A stretch of DNA of 64,000 bases, taken from contig NZ_JAKLWS010000005.1 of the NCBI RefSeq assembly GCF_022012475.1, positions 62,001-126,000 of the forward strand, read 5' to 3'. Below are positions 27,432 through 37,020 of this stretch, piece by piece (position 1 is the first letter of the stretch; the number at the start of each line of letters is the position of its first letter). The stretch comes from Rhodohalobacter sulfatireducens. GTDB lineage: Bacteria; Bacteroidota; Rhodothermia; Balneolales; Balneolaceae. The position numbers and the translations under genes are program-made. Below the pieces are notes generated by a model. It was not told the origin of the DNA. It worked only from the letters and a program-made list of their open reading frames with translations, and searched no databases.

Positions 27432-27528
27432 AGACATGGTATTTTTCTTTCTGGTTCAGAACTCCTTTTAATTTCCAGACTCACGTTCAAGATTAAACTT
27501 TCTGCTGGCAAGAAAAAATACCATGTCT
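27432..27528. repeat. Inverted-end element, copy 2 (97 bp)
   Basis: The left arm AGACATGGTATTTTTCTT (27432-27449) pairs with the right arm at 27510-27528, which is preceded by CTGGC as in copy 3. The right end is 8 bp from the stop of the minus-strand amidohydrolase gene. The interior is unrelated to copy 1. Confidence 0.75.
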
Positions 27529-27536
27529 AATACGAA

Positions 27537-28850
27537 TTACCGATTCACCGCATCCCGATCTAAAAACTGCTCAAAGAGTTGATCGTGGCGGCTGGTCATT
27601 GGGATTTTGTAGCCATTAATGAATACATGTTCGATCTTTGTCAGTGCTTCAAACGGATCACCGTCAGCAATAAACAGGTTGGCTTTTTTGCCCTCTTCAA
27701 TACTTCCAAGCTCATCTGCCACACCAAAAGCTTCAGCCGGATGAATTGTCACTGCTTTCAGCGCTTCTTCTTTACCCATTCCATACGTTGCAGCATATCC
27801 GGCATGAAATCCAACATTTCTTACGTTCTCGACGCCCTCACCGGTAGAGATCATCACTTTCACTCCGGCTTCTGCCATTAAACCGGCATTTTGATAAGGC
27901 CGCTGGTAATTATCATAATCGCGGGTAATATTGTACAGGCTTGTAGTAACAACCGGTATTTCGGCCTCAGCCAACTCTTCGGCTACCCTCCATCCTTCAT
28001 TTACACCTGTAAATATGAAATGAATCTCCTCTTTATCGTTTGTCCATTCAAGCGCATTTTTGATGTTTTTTTCATGATTCACGGAAATAATTACCGGAAC
28101 CTCACCATTCACAACTTCCCGCATCGCTTCCATTTTAATGTTTTTATCAGGTTGCTTCCGGCCTTCCGGATCGAGGTCATATTGTCGCCACATTTCATTA
28201 TAGAACACTGCTTCTTTCCAAAATTCGTTTAGTTCTTTTAGTTCCTCTTCGTACTCTTTTTGAACCTCTTCATCGGATCTGTCATCCCAAAAACCGCCTT
28301 TAAGCGCTGACGGCCATTCGATATGAAGTCCCGCTGATCGCTCCATCGCCATATCATCTGGCGTATAACCCCAGAGATCAAGCAATGCTGCTTTCCCTGC
28401 AATCCCACCAGACGATGGAATTGAAACAACATTCGTGATGCCATTGACACGTGTAACTGGAATGGCTACTGAATTGGGGTTCACAGCAGTAAATGCCATC
28501 ATATGTGGATTAAAATCACCTACTTCGTTAAAATCCTGTGTAAGGTCAATGGATCCAACTTCTTCAAGTCCAAGGCGGGTGTTGGCATCAAAAAAACCCG
28601 GATAAACATGCTTACCGGATGCATCAATCACTTGATAATCAGTTGGGATCTTAACGTTTTCGCCTACCATGGTAATGGTGTGATCCTCAATCAAAACTAT
28701 GCCCCCTTCAATTGTGCCGTTAGTTACGGTGTGAATTGTGGCATTCGTGATGGCAAATTTTCCAAATTCAGGTTTTTCTGTGATCTGGGCGAATAATATT
28801 TGAACGCCCATGCATAAAAATGTAATCGTTACTAGAACTGCTTTTTTCAT
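27537..28850 (-). CDS. Secreted amidohydrolase-family protein lacking the HxH metal motif
   Basis: The 437-residue protein has a signal peptide (MKKAVLVTITFLCMG to about FAQ at 22) and an amidohydrolase/imidazolonepropionase-like fold: VIDASGKHVYPGFFDANTRLGL near 70-90 and the C-terminal VTIHPAEAFGVADELGSIEEGKKANLFI block. Where active enzymes have HxH after the PGFFD strand, this reads DANTR, and the late Asp strand reads MISTGEG. It may be inactive or use a different site. It is last of three tandem related genes, 8 bp after the middle one. Confidence 0.8.
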   Translation of the reverse strand: MKKAVLVTITFLCMGVQILFAQITEKPEFGKFAITNATIHTVTNGTIEGGIVLIEDHTITMVGENVKIPTDYQVIDASGKHVYPGFFDANTRLGLEEVGSIDLTQDFNEVGDFNPHMMAFTAVNPNSVAIPVTRVNGITNVVSIPSSGGIAGKAALLDLWGYTPDDMAMERSAGLHIEWPSALKGGFWDDRSDEEVQKEYEEELKELNEFWKEAVFYNEMWRQYDLDPEGRKQPDKNIKMEAMREVVNGEVPVIISVNHEKNIKNALEWTNDKEEIHFIFTGVNEGWRVAEELAEAEIPVVTTSLYNITRDYDNYQRPYQNAGLMAEAGVKVMISTGEGVENVRNVGFHAGYAATYGMGKEEALKAVTIHPAEAFGVADELGSIEEGKKANLFIADGDPFEALTKIEHVFINGYKIPMTSRHDQLFEQFLDRDAVNR

Positions 28851-28858
28851 TGAACTGG

Positions 28859-30340
28859 TTATTTAGTATGATTGTGGAATTCCTGTTGAAGTGCCTGCCG
28901 GTTTTCCTGCGAATCAAAAAGCATAAACAGATCTTGCATGCAGGCATCTGTATCTCTTCCATCTGAGTTATGTATCTCCACGGATCGTGTATCCTCGTAA
29001 TCTTCAGTGGCATTGATAGCACGATCTAACCTCATATCATCGGCGTCATTTTCACGATCGAAATACACTTTTCCATCAATAAGAGTCATTTCATTAACAC
29101 TGTAAATGCTTAATGGATGGCCACTCCATATGGAGATATCACCATGTTTTCCTTCTTCAATAGAGCCGACATGCTCATCAATTCCGAGCTGAATAGCCGG
29201 ATTAATTGTAATCATTTTTAATGCATCACTTTCTGAACTATTGCCATATCGAATGGTCTTTGCAGCTTCGTGATTCAGGTGTCGAATCAATTCATCAGAG
29301 TCGGAATTTATACTCGTCACCACGCCATTTTCATTCAAAATAGATGCGTTGTAAGCTGTGCTGTAATAGACTTCAAATTTGTATGCCCACCAATCGGAAA
29401 AAACGGATGCATGAGCGCCATATTCGGCAAGTTCGGGCGCTACCTTAAAGGCTTCGTTAGCGTGTTGGAACGTATAATTCTCCACACCATAATCCTCGAA
29501 TACACGCGCGAGCATCAGGATTTCATCGGACCTGTAAGAGTGGCAGTGAACCAAAATATCACCCTCAATTATATCGGCTAGAACCTCAAGCCTCAGATTT
29601 TTTGCAACAGGTATGGGGGGAACTCCTTCGCCTGTTCGGTCATATTCTTCTTTAGCGGCGAGGTATTCAGTCCGGTTTCTTCGATAGTCGATGGCAGCAT
29701 CAAAATACTCCCGAATCACCATTTCAACTCCCATTCGGGTACTTGGATGAATTCCGGAACCCTCACCGTGCACACGCATCGGATTCTCACCAAGTGCGAA
29801 TTTTATGGTTTGAGGTGCATCTTCAAACATCAATCCCTTTTGATCTTGTCCATACCGCAATTTCAGCGTTGCATTTCGTCCTCCAATAACGTTAGCTGAT
29901 CCATGCATCAAGTTGATGGTGGTCACTCCACCGGCCAATGCAGCATAGATCCTTACTTCGTTTGGATCGATCGATTCCTTCATGGTTACTTGTGGAGTTG
30001 CCGGAGCCGTTGCTTCATTGATATTTACACCATTCAGATGAGAGTGCGCATCGATGATTCCGGGCATCACATATTTGCCGCTTGCATCAATTCGGTTGAC
30101 TCCCCGCGGCGCATCTATGTTATCACCAATTTCTGTGATGATTCCATCTTGAATCAAAACATCCGTGTTTTCAAGATTTTCTCCGGTAATGGTAATCACC
30201 GTTCCGTTTTCAATCAGAACCGAATCTGTTTCCTGAGCAGCAGCCTTATCAAATTGGCCGCTCACAAAAACAACCATGAAACTGAACAGTCCGATTACTG
30301 TTTTCAATCTGTTCCAATAAATAGATTTTCGTTCAAACAT
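28859..30340 (-). CDS. Secreted amidohydrolase with intact metal motif
   Basis: From MFERKSIYWNRLK the protein is 493 residues with a signal peptide ending near AAAQ. The metal-binding HxH is present in GIIDAHSHLNG. Further His residues occur in VHCHSY and FQHANE, and the late Asp in NSDSDEL. The C-terminal ITINPAIQLGIDEHVGSIEEGKHGD block is typical. It may be a dipeptidase or imidazolonepropionase-like hydrolase; the substrate is unknown. Earlier in-frame starts at 30373 and 30385 would overlap the upstream gene; 30340 gives the more typical signal peptide but is uncertain. Confidence 0.82.
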   Translation of the reverse strand: MFERKSIYWNRLKTVIGLFSFMVVFVSGQFDKAAAQETDSVLIENGTVITITGENLENTDVLIQDGIITEIGDNIDAPRGVNRIDASGKYVMPGIIDAHSHLNGVNINEATAPATPQVTMKESIDPNEVRIYAALAGGVTTINLMHGSANVIGGRNATLKLRYGQDQKGLMFEDAPQTIKFALGENPMRVHGEGSGIHPSTRMGVEMVIREYFDAAIDYRRNRTEYLAAKEEYDRTGEGVPPIPVAKNLRLEVLADIIEGDILVHCHSYRSDEILMLARVFEDYGVENYTFQHANEAFKVAPELAEYGAHASVFSDWWAYKFEVYYSTAYNASILNENGVVTSINSDSDELIRHLNHEAAKTIRYGNSSESDALKMITINPAIQLGIDEHVGSIEEGKHGDISIWSGHPLSIYSVNEMTLIDGKVYFDRENDADDMRLDRAINATEDYEDTRSVEIHNSDGRDTDACMQDLFMLFDSQENRQALQQEFHNHTK

Positions 30341-30362
30341 TGTATCCGATAAAATATTCTGT

Positions 30363-31688
30363 TTAAAATTCATGAACCTCTCCATTTGAGATGACCATTT
30401 TCACAGCTGATTCCTCTTCCAAAAACGGTGAATTAAATACTGCAAAACTTGCATTAAAGCCTATATCCAACTGACCAAGTGTTTCACTGATCTCCAGAAT
30501 TTCTGCGGTATTTACGGTTAGAAGCTGAAGAATTTCATCTTCACTAAGGCCTCCCTCCTCTTTCAATGCGCGAAGATGTTCATGCAATTTATCTGCATCG
30601 AGCCCTGCACTTGCAAATCCAACGCTTACCTCTTCGTCGAGCAGAGTTCGAATATTTTCAGCCGCAGCTTTATATGCTTCAGCCTGGCGTTCTCTGTATC
30701 GCTCCTCTTCCTCAGATCCAGGTTCATTGGTATCGCTGTCTTCATCCTCCTTCATCCAGTCGGGTTTTTCGGGGAGTTCAATGGAAGCCAATACCGGAAT
30801 CCCCATCTCACCAAGTTCATCCGCTTTGTAATGCACCGATTTACCAGATATAATGATTACATTCAGGCCGAACTCATTATTCAGAATCATAACTCGCTCA
30901 AAACCTTCAGGTGAATCTACACTGGCGTAAAGATGAGCATCGCCATTTATTAAAGGAAAAAGAGATTCTAAAACCCCATCTCTTTTAGGAGGTTGAATAG
31001 TTCCGTCAGCGTCTGCAAAATATTGGATGTGATCTTGCAGAGCTGTTGCATCGTACATGAGCTGACGAAACTGGGCCATTACCCCCATAGTTGTCGAAGG
31101 GTACGCTCGGCTTAACCACCCTCCGGCAGCTCCCTCCAATGCAAATTGATAGCCGGTTGATTCTTTTAACAGATGATCCGGAGTACCCTCGCCATTTAAA
31201 AAATATAGATCCGGCTGGCCAGCTAGCATAAATCCTTTCAGACCAAGGTTTGCCGAAGTGATACCTGTTTTCATTACATCTGTGAAAGTATTCCCCGAGG
31301 CGTCCAGGTGATCTCCCGCAGATCGGTCGGGTTGAATTCCTGCACGATCGTACCCCGGATTGCCGGGATCATCAGGTTGCTCAGGGCGTTCCGGCGGCTC
31401 CGGGCTTCCCCAGGTTCCGAGTCCGTCAATAAATCCCGGGTAAACGTGGAGTGAATCTCCACCATCGATGACGGAATAGGCATCAAATGGTATTTCAATA
31501 TCTGAACCGACAGATTCAATGATTCCATCACGCCAAATAATTGTGCCCGAATCAATAACCGATCCGTCACTTTTATGAATTGTTACATTTTCCAAAGCGT
31601 AAGCTGGTGGGCTTTGGGCAAAAATTGATTCCGGCAGCGATAAGCAACTTATAACGAGTGCCACCGACAAGTAGTAGATCATTTTCAT
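30363..31688 (-). CDS. Secreted amidohydrolase-family protein lacking the HxH metal motif
   Basis: From MKMIYYLSVALVISCL the protein is 441 residues with a signal peptide ending near IFAQ. The amidohydrolase frame is visible in SLHVYPGFIDGLGTWGS and in the C-terminal LLTVNTAEILEISETLGQLD block. The HxH position reads DGLGT and the region has a proline/acidic insertion (about EPPERPEQPDDP). It is first of the three-gene series and lies just upstream of the middle gene. Frame is open 10 codons further, but the signal peptide favours 31688. Confidence 0.78.
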   Translation of the reverse strand: MKMIYYLSVALVISCLSLPESIFAQSPPAYALENVTIHKSDGSVIDSGTIIWRDGIIESVGSDIEIPFDAYSVIDGGDSLHVYPGFIDGLGTWGSPEPPERPEQPDDPGNPGYDRAGIQPDRSAGDHLDASGNTFTDVMKTGITSANLGLKGFMLAGQPDLYFLNGEGTPDHLLKESTGYQFALEGAAGGWLSRAYPSTTMGVMAQFRQLMYDATALQDHIQYFADADGTIQPPKRDGVLESLFPLINGDAHLYASVDSPEGFERVMILNNEFGLNVIIISGKSVHYKADELGEMGIPVLASIELPEKPDWMKEDEDSDTNEPGSEEEERYRERQAEAYKAAAENIRTLLDEEVSVGFASAGLDADKLHEHLRALKEEGGLSEDEILQLLTVNTAEILEISETLGQLDIGFNASFAVFNSPFLEEESAVKMVISNGEVHEF

Positions 31689-31794
31689 AGAAACATGTTT
31701 CGGTTTTAAGTTTGGCACGAATTATGAAAAGATTTGTACAGGTTCAAGGAAAAAACGTAAAAAATTTGTAAATAGAGCCACGAACTATTCTTTA

Positions 31795-31892
31795 AGACAT
31801 GGTATTTTTTAGTACTAGCTAAAAGTATGTTGCTATAACTATATACGAAAACAGCAACAAATTCCTGACTGGCAAGAAAAAATACTATGTCT
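31795..31892. repeat. Inverted-end element, copy 3 (98 bp)
   Basis: Left arm AGACATGGTATTTTTT starts at 31795; the right arm (31874-31892) differs from perfect complementarity at one base. An internal TGTTGCT/AGCAACA stem is present in the loop. The right end is 8 bp from the stop of the carboxylase beta gene. Confidence 0.72.
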
Positions 31893-31900
31893 CTCTTATC

Positions 31901-33511
31901 CTATACCTGAATCACTCCGGTCTTAAATTCAGGGATATCAGGGTTGTGATTGGCGTATTCAATCGCATTTGAAATTTTCTTACGAGTCTCTTGAGGTGTG
32001 ATGATATCATCGACCCAAAGCCGGGCTGCGGCGTACTTAAAATCCGTCTGTTTATCATAGCGATCTTTAATTTCTTTAAGAATTTCGGCTTTTTCATCAT
32101 CCGTAATCTCCTCTCCCCTCTTTTCAAGTGATGAGATCTTTATTTGGGTCAACACTTTGGCCGCTTGGGTTCCGCCCATCACGGCAATTTGAGCTGTGGG
32201 CCATGCGTAGATAAATCGTGGATCATAAGCTTTGCCGCACATTGCATAATTTCCGGCACCGTAACTGTTCCCGATTATTACTGTAATCTTAGGCACGGTG
32301 GAATTTGCAACGGCATTGACCATTTTTGCCCCGTCTTTGATGATTCCGCCGTGCTCACTTCGTTTGCCAATCATAAAACCTGTTACATCCTGCAAAAAAA
32401 GTATTGGGATCTTTTTCTGATTGCAGTTCATTACAAAACGGGCGGCTTTGTCAGCACTATCGGAGTATATAACTCCACCTATCTGCATCTCTCCGGTTTT
32501 ACTCTTCACGATTTTTCTTTGATTTGCCACAATTCCCACACTCCAGCCATCAATTCGTGCATAGCCGGTGATGAGTGTTTGACCATATCCTTTCTTAAAC
32601 TCCGTGAAACTGTTCGCATCTACCACCGACTTGATGATCGGTATTATATCATACGGCTTGCTTCTGTCTTGCGGAAAACCAGACAATGCATCTTCCATTT
32701 TAAATTCAGGTTGAACAGCATCTTTTCTATTAAAATCAGCGTTTTCATACGGTCCAAGCTTACTTATCAAATCACGAATTGTAAGAATGCATTCCGAGTC
32801 ATCTTCCATTTTATAATCTGTCACACCACTGATTTCTGTGTGGGTTGTAGCACCCCCAAGTGTTTCATTCTCGACATCTTCACCAATGGCTGCTTTTACA
32901 AGGTAACTGCCGGCCAGGAATACACTACCCGTTCCATCCACAATCAATGCTTCATCACTCATAATTGGCAGGTAAGCGCCACCTGCCACACAACTCCCCA
33001 TTATTGCTGCAATTTGTGGAATTCCTTTCGCACTCAGCTGAGCATTATTTCTAAAAATTCGTCCGAAATGCTCTTTGTCCGGGAAAATCTCATCCTGCAT
33101 GGGCAGATAAACTCCGGCAGAATCCACCAGGTAGATAATTGGCAGATGATTTTCGAGGGCAATCTCCTGGGCTCTCAAATTCTTCTTGGCGGTCATAGGA
33201 AACCAGGCACCGGCCTTTACTGTTGCATCGTTCGCAACAATCATACATTTCCTTCCGCTCACCGATCCAATTCCTGTCACAACTCCTGCCGAGGGACAAC
33301 CTCCCTCCTCTTCATACATCTCATAAGCGGCCCAAATACCGAGTTCATCGAACTGAGAAATATCATCCAGCAATAAGTTGATGCGCTCTCTTGCCGTCAT
33401 TTTTCCCTTTTTATGCTCTTTCTCAATGCGTTCAGGGCCACCTCCTTTCTCAATTTTTTCTTTCTCTTTTTCTAATGTATTGATAAGCTCCGGGAACCAA
33501 TCTTCTTTCAT
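31901..33511 (-). CDS. Acyl-CoA carboxylase beta subunit (carboxyltransferase)
   Basis: The 536-residue protein matches the biotin-dependent carboxyltransferase beta chain of methylcrotonyl-, geranyl- or propionyl-CoA carboxylases. Key blocks are KMTARERINLLLD, the GSCVAGGAYLPIMSDE oxyanion region, FLQDVTGFMIGKRSEHGGIIKDGAKM and the GNSYGAGNYAMCG region. The long FMIGKRSEHGGIIKDGA segment favours the methylcrotonyl/geranyl type. No biotin carboxylase or biotin carrier gene is nearby, so the alpha subunit must be elsewhere. With the AtuA-like gene at 24145 it hints at leucine or terpenoid acid breakdown. Confidence 0.9.
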   Translation of the reverse strand: MKEDWFPELINTLEKEKEKIEKGGGPERIEKEHKKGKMTARERINLLLDDISQFDELGIWAAYEMYEEEGGCPSAGVVTGIGSVSGRKCMIVANDATVKAGAWFPMTAKKNLRAQEIALENHLPIIYLVDSAGVYLPMQDEIFPDKEHFGRIFRNNAQLSAKGIPQIAAIMGSCVAGGAYLPIMSDEALIVDGTGSVFLAGSYLVKAAIGEDVENETLGGATTHTEISGVTDYKMEDDSECILTIRDLISKLGPYENADFNRKDAVQPEFKMEDALSGFPQDRSKPYDIIPIIKSVVDANSFTEFKKGYGQTLITGYARIDGWSVGIVANQRKIVKSKTGEMQIGGVIYSDSADKAARFVMNCNQKKIPILFLQDVTGFMIGKRSEHGGIIKDGAKMVNAVANSTVPKITVIIGNSYGAGNYAMCGKAYDPRFIYAWPTAQIAVMGGTQAAKVLTQIKISSLEKRGEEITDDEKAEILKEIKDRYDKQTDFKYAAARLWVDDIITPQETRKKISNAIEYANHNPDIPEFKTGVIQV

Positions 33512-33639
33512 TATGCTTGATATTAGATTACTTTTATGAGTTGATTATACCGATTGTGCAAAACACGTTCCAATGTGGTAAAATAAAAACTGCTGAATGC
33601 GTTATAAATGAAGTATATCATTACACAAAACTATTTAAA

Positions 33640-35073
33640 ATGATAAAACAAATATCTACCCTGGTCCTGCTTCTTTGCCTGCTAACATCAAGCCTTTACG
33701 GACAACAACGTCAAGATCAGCGACGAAACACCGCTTATCAAGCATTATTGATGCGAACGGATAGGCCACATTCCTATTTCGATCATGTTTCCTTTCCGGT
33801 TAGTGACAGTACTTCTCAATTTGCCTTTCTGTTCCGCATAGACTACGACTCTGTGCCATTTATGAAAGCTGGCATAAATACGGAAAAACCAACTTCTGAT
33901 GCTGAGTACTATGCTGACATCCAAATTGGACTTGAGATTTTTGAAGGACCAGCTTCAAAATCAAGGAATTCGTCACAGATACCCATATCTGTACTCAGAG
34001 ATAACTGGCAAGATACTCTTTGGGTTGATTCTTACGAAAAAACCCAATCGAGAACTGATTACTTCCAGGGTATGATGAGCACTCCCTTGAGTACCGGTCA
34101 ATATCATTATGAACTGCAAATTCCTCGCCCGGAATTACCGGTTGCTCAGGGAAACAGGTCCTCAAGACAAGACAGGCCAAACCCCAGAAGAAATCTAACT
34201 GTGAATGGAGTTGACGGTACTGAAGATCCGGATTTCATCTTGTTAAAATCATTTCAAAGCGGCCAATCTTCGTTTTCTGCCACTTTTTTGAATTATGGGG
34301 ATAATATTCTTTATGGAGAAGATTACAGCGTTTTGATTCAAATCCCCTCTGACGCTGAACCGAATCAGCTAAGTTTGAACCTATATCGATTAACCGGAGG
34401 TGCTAATGCAGATTCAGAAGAACTCCGGCATTCTGTAGAAATTTCTTCAGAAAATATCATACAACTCAATAATGTTAATTTTAGAAATGAAAATGGAGAA
34501 ATAGGTTTTCGGGCTGAGATTTCCGGTGAGGGCAGCAGTTACGCATATGTTCAGATTCCAAACAGAGATTTCGAAAACTCTATTTATAAACTTGCACTTG
34601 AGAATAATAACTCGGATGAGGTGATTGGTGAAAAGAGAATTCGGTCTCAGTGGTTGGATATGCCGGTTAGCCTTTACAACCTGGATGTTGCCATTGATAT
34701 GCTTCGTTTTATTGTAAATGATGAACAGCTTCGGGAACTAAATTCAGGTTCCAACTCGGCACGTGAAAGAAAATTCAGGGAGTTCTGGGCACAACGAGAT
34801 CCTACCCCGGATACTGAATTTAATGAGTTGATGACCGAATATTATAATCGGATCGATCATGCATATGAGGAGTTCTCGTCACTGCAGGTTCCGGGTTATA
34901 ATACCGATCAGGGAAGAGCTTACATATTATACGGTCCCCCGGATCAAGTCGACCGGCGAATGCCTACCAATGCCCCAACCCGCGAAATTTGGGAGTACCC
35001 GGATAAAACACTCATTTTTGAAGCAACAACCGGATTTGGAGATTTTAAACTGATTTCAGAGCAGCAGTCGTAG
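33640..35073 (+). CDS. GWxTD domain-containing exported protein
   Basis: From MIKQISTLVLLLCLLTS the protein is 477 residues with a signal peptide ending near LYGQ. The C-terminal FREFWAQRDPTPDTEFNELM and GRAYILYGPPDQVDRR blocks are the GWxTD domain signature of Bacteroidota-type bacteria. The middle part is beta-rich. Function is unknown. The frame is open to 33517, but only the internal ATG gives a clean signal peptide. Copy 4 of the inverted-end element follows 15 bp after the stop. Confidence 0.82.
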   Translation: MIKQISTLVLLLCLLTSSLYGQQRQDQRRNTAYQALLMRTDRPHSYFDHVSFPVSDSTSQFAFLFRIDYDSVPFMKAGINTEKPTSDAEYYADIQIGLEIFEGPASKSRNSSQIPISVLRDNWQDTLWVDSYEKTQSRTDYFQGMMSTPLSTGQYHYELQIPRPELPVAQGNRSSRQDRPNPRRNLTVNGVDGTEDPDFILLKSFQSGQSSFSATFLNYGDNILYGEDYSVLIQIPSDAEPNQLSLNLYRLTGGANADSEELRHSVEISSENIIQLNNVNFRNENGEIGFRAEISGEGSSYAYVQIPNRDFENSIYKLALENNNSDEVIGEKRIRSQWLDMPVSLYNLDVAIDMLRFIVNDEQLRELNSGSNSARERKFREFWAQRDPTPDTEFNELMTEYYNRIDHAYEEFSSLQVPGYNTDQGRAYILYGPPDQVDRRMPTNAPTREIWEYPDKTLIFEATTGFGDFKLISEQQS

Positions 35074-35088
35074 ATTAGAACACTTATC

Positions 35089-35185
35089 AGACATTGGATT
35101 TTTAATACCATTCATATCTTAAAATCTGAACTGAAGTTATTTTATACGAAGACATGTCTTGATGATTTGAAAAAATACAATGTCT
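35089..35185. repeat. Inverted-end element, copy 4 (97 bp)
   Basis: The left end is AGACATTGGATTTTTA. The right end (35170-35185) reverse-complements to AGACATTGTATTTTTT. Both arms carry T at position 7, where copies 1, 2 and 5 carry G, so the change is compensated. The interior carries its own GACATGTC palindrome. It lies between GWxTD and pdxA. Confidence 0.65.
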
Positions 35186-35244
35186 CATTCTCAGCTATCG
35201 GCAAAATATTTTTTCCTGACCGTTGATCTTTCTATTATTCGGCC

Positions 35245-36243
35245 ATGAAAAAACCGGTAATTGCCATAAGTATGGGAGACCCCAATGGAATTGGTCCGGA
35301 GGTTATTCTGAAATTTTTAAAGCAATATGACCTCTCAAATTCAATTCCTGTACTGGTCGGGAGTGGTAAAGTTGTGGAATATTACTCTGAAATCTGTGAT
35401 ATACATTTGCCAATCAGAAGATTTTCAGAAAAGGATTCACTCGAAAATGGAAATGTTTACCTGTTGGATCTGAATGAGAGTTCAAATTTTGAGATTAATC
35501 CCGGTGAAATCTCAAATCTAGCCGGAAAAATGGCCATGAAAGCAGTTGAAAAGGGGATTGAGCTTTGTATGAATAAACAGGCAGATGCGCTGGTAACCGC
35601 CCCAATCTCAAAAGAGTCGATCAATTTAGCGGGATACAATATCCCCGGGCATACTGAATTTCTTGCTGAAAAAACCAAAACTGAAGAAGTAGTGATGGTT
35701 TTAGCCAGCGAAATTCTGCGTGTGGCATTGGCAACGATCCACATTCCATTAAAAGATGTTTCCAGATCGATTACAAAGGGTATTATTCAGCGTAACCTGA
35801 GAATCCTTCAAAAAAGTTTGAAAGTAGATTTTGGCATCTATGAACCCAAAATTGCTGTCTTGGGGTTGAATCCTCATGCCGGAGATGGTGGTGTGATTGG
35901 AAAAGAGGAGATTGATATTATCCGCCCCGCCCTTGATGAATTATCTTCCGAGGGCCTCAATGTTGTGGGCCCTTATGCAGCCGATGGATATTTTGGAAAT
36001 GGAATGCACGAACATTTTGACGCAACATTTGCTATGTATCACGACCAGGGATTAATACCTTTCAAAACACTTACATTTGGCGAGGGTGTTAATTTTACAG
36101 CAGGTTTACCGATTATACGCACTTCACCCGATCATGGAACGGCTTTTGACATTGCCGGCAAAAATATTGCCGATATGCATTCGTTTCAGTCAGCGTACCA
36201 AATGGCTGCAATGATGGCACAAAATCGAATTCGAAAATCATAA
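35245..36243 (+). CDS. pdxA: 4-hydroxythreonine-4-phosphate dehydrogenase
   Basis: The 332-residue enzyme acts in vitamin B6 synthesis with NAD. The ISMGDPNGIGPEV opening, ALVTAPISKESIN, IPGHTEFLAE, LNPHAGDGG, MYHDQGLIPFKTL and RTSPDHGTAFDIAGK blocks cover the metal and substrate sites of PdxA. It is followed directly by a methyltransferase gene (stop and start adjoin) and then by ftsE, so the three are likely one transcript. Confidence 0.95.
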   Translation: MKKPVIAISMGDPNGIGPEVILKFLKQYDLSNSIPVLVGSGKVVEYYSEICDIHLPIRRFSEKDSLENGNVYLLDLNESSNFEINPGEISNLAGKMAMKAVEKGIELCMNKQADALVTAPISKESINLAGYNIPGHTEFLAEKTKTEEVVMVLASEILRVALATIHIPLKDVSRSITKGIIQRNLRILQKSLKVDFGIYEPKIAVLGLNPHAGDGGVIGKEEIDIIRPALDELSSEGLNVVGPYAADGYFGNGMHEHFDATFAMYHDQGLIPFKTLTFGEGVNFTAGLPIIRTSPDHGTAFDIAGKNIADMHSFQSAYQMAAMMAQNRIRKS

Positions 36244-37020
36244 ATGACGCTTACATTAAAAGAAAAACCAACCTATTCCGTCCTTGCCGATATTTATGAT
36301 ATCGTTATGGCGGATGTGGACTACGAAACCTGGGCTGATTACATCGACGAGATTATCCTGATGCATCAACCAACCGCCCGCTCTATTCTTGAACTGGCCT
36401 GTGGAACCGGTACGATTGCACTTTCACTCGAAGAACTCGATTGTTATGAAATTTCTGCAACTGATGGCTCACCCGACATGATCCGCATTGCCAGGCAGAA
36501 AGCAGCCAAGGCCAATTCCGAGATCAATTTTCAGACCATGAATTTTCTGAATCTTTCCTTTGAGAGATCCTTTGACGTGATCTATATGGTGTTCGACAGT
36601 CTCAATTACCTCCACACCAAAGAAGATATCATACAACTTCATAAAGAAGTGAAGAACATATTGAATCCCGGAGGAATCTTTGTTTACGATTTTACCACTC
36701 CGCGAAATTCGCGCAAAGCCATTCGCTTCCTAAATAATGAGTCAAAAACGATTGATGGTGAATATCGATATCACCGGGAAAGTTCGTTTAACGCCAAGGA
36801 ACGTATTCACACCAACCGTTTCCATATCGAAAAACTGGATGAAACCAACGGAGATATCATTGAAAAATTTGAAGAGCAGCATCAGCAAAAGATTTATACT
36901 CTCGATGATATTCAGTCAATCATAAAAAAAACTGATTTTGAAGTTGTCCAGGCTTATGATGGTTTTGAACTAAAACCAGCTCACAAAAAAAGTTTAAGAG
37001 TTACAATGGTGCTGAAATGA
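36244..37020 (+). CDS. Class I SAM-dependent methyltransferase
   Basis: The 258-residue protein has a Rossmann methyltransferase fold. The SAM motif is ILELACGTGTIALSL (about 46-60), followed by the acidic ATDGSPDMI strand end and the FDVIYMVFDSLNYL motif. The substrate is unknown. It starts directly after the pdxA stop and overlaps the ftsE start by 4 bp, so it is translationally coupled. No link to pyridoxal synthesis is known to me. Confidence 0.8.
   Translation: MTLTLKEKPTYSVLADIYDIVMADVDYETWADYIDEIILMHQPTARSILELACGTGTIALSLEELDCYEISATDGSPDMIRIARQKAAKANSEINFQTMNFLNLSFERSFDVIYMVFDSLNYLHTKEDIIQLHKEVKNILNPGGIFVYDFTTPRNSRKAIRFLNNESKTIDGEYRYHRESSFNAKERIHTNRFHIEKLDETNGDIIEKFEEQHQQKIYTLDDIQSIIKKTDFEVVQAYDGFELKPAHKKSLRVTMVLK

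Noticed and set aside
32144-33376. A 410-codon open frame on the plus strand opposite the carboxylase beta gene
   Set aside because: Its product is rich in His, Cys and Ile in a shadow pattern, while the minus strand encodes a clear, full-length carboxyltransferase.
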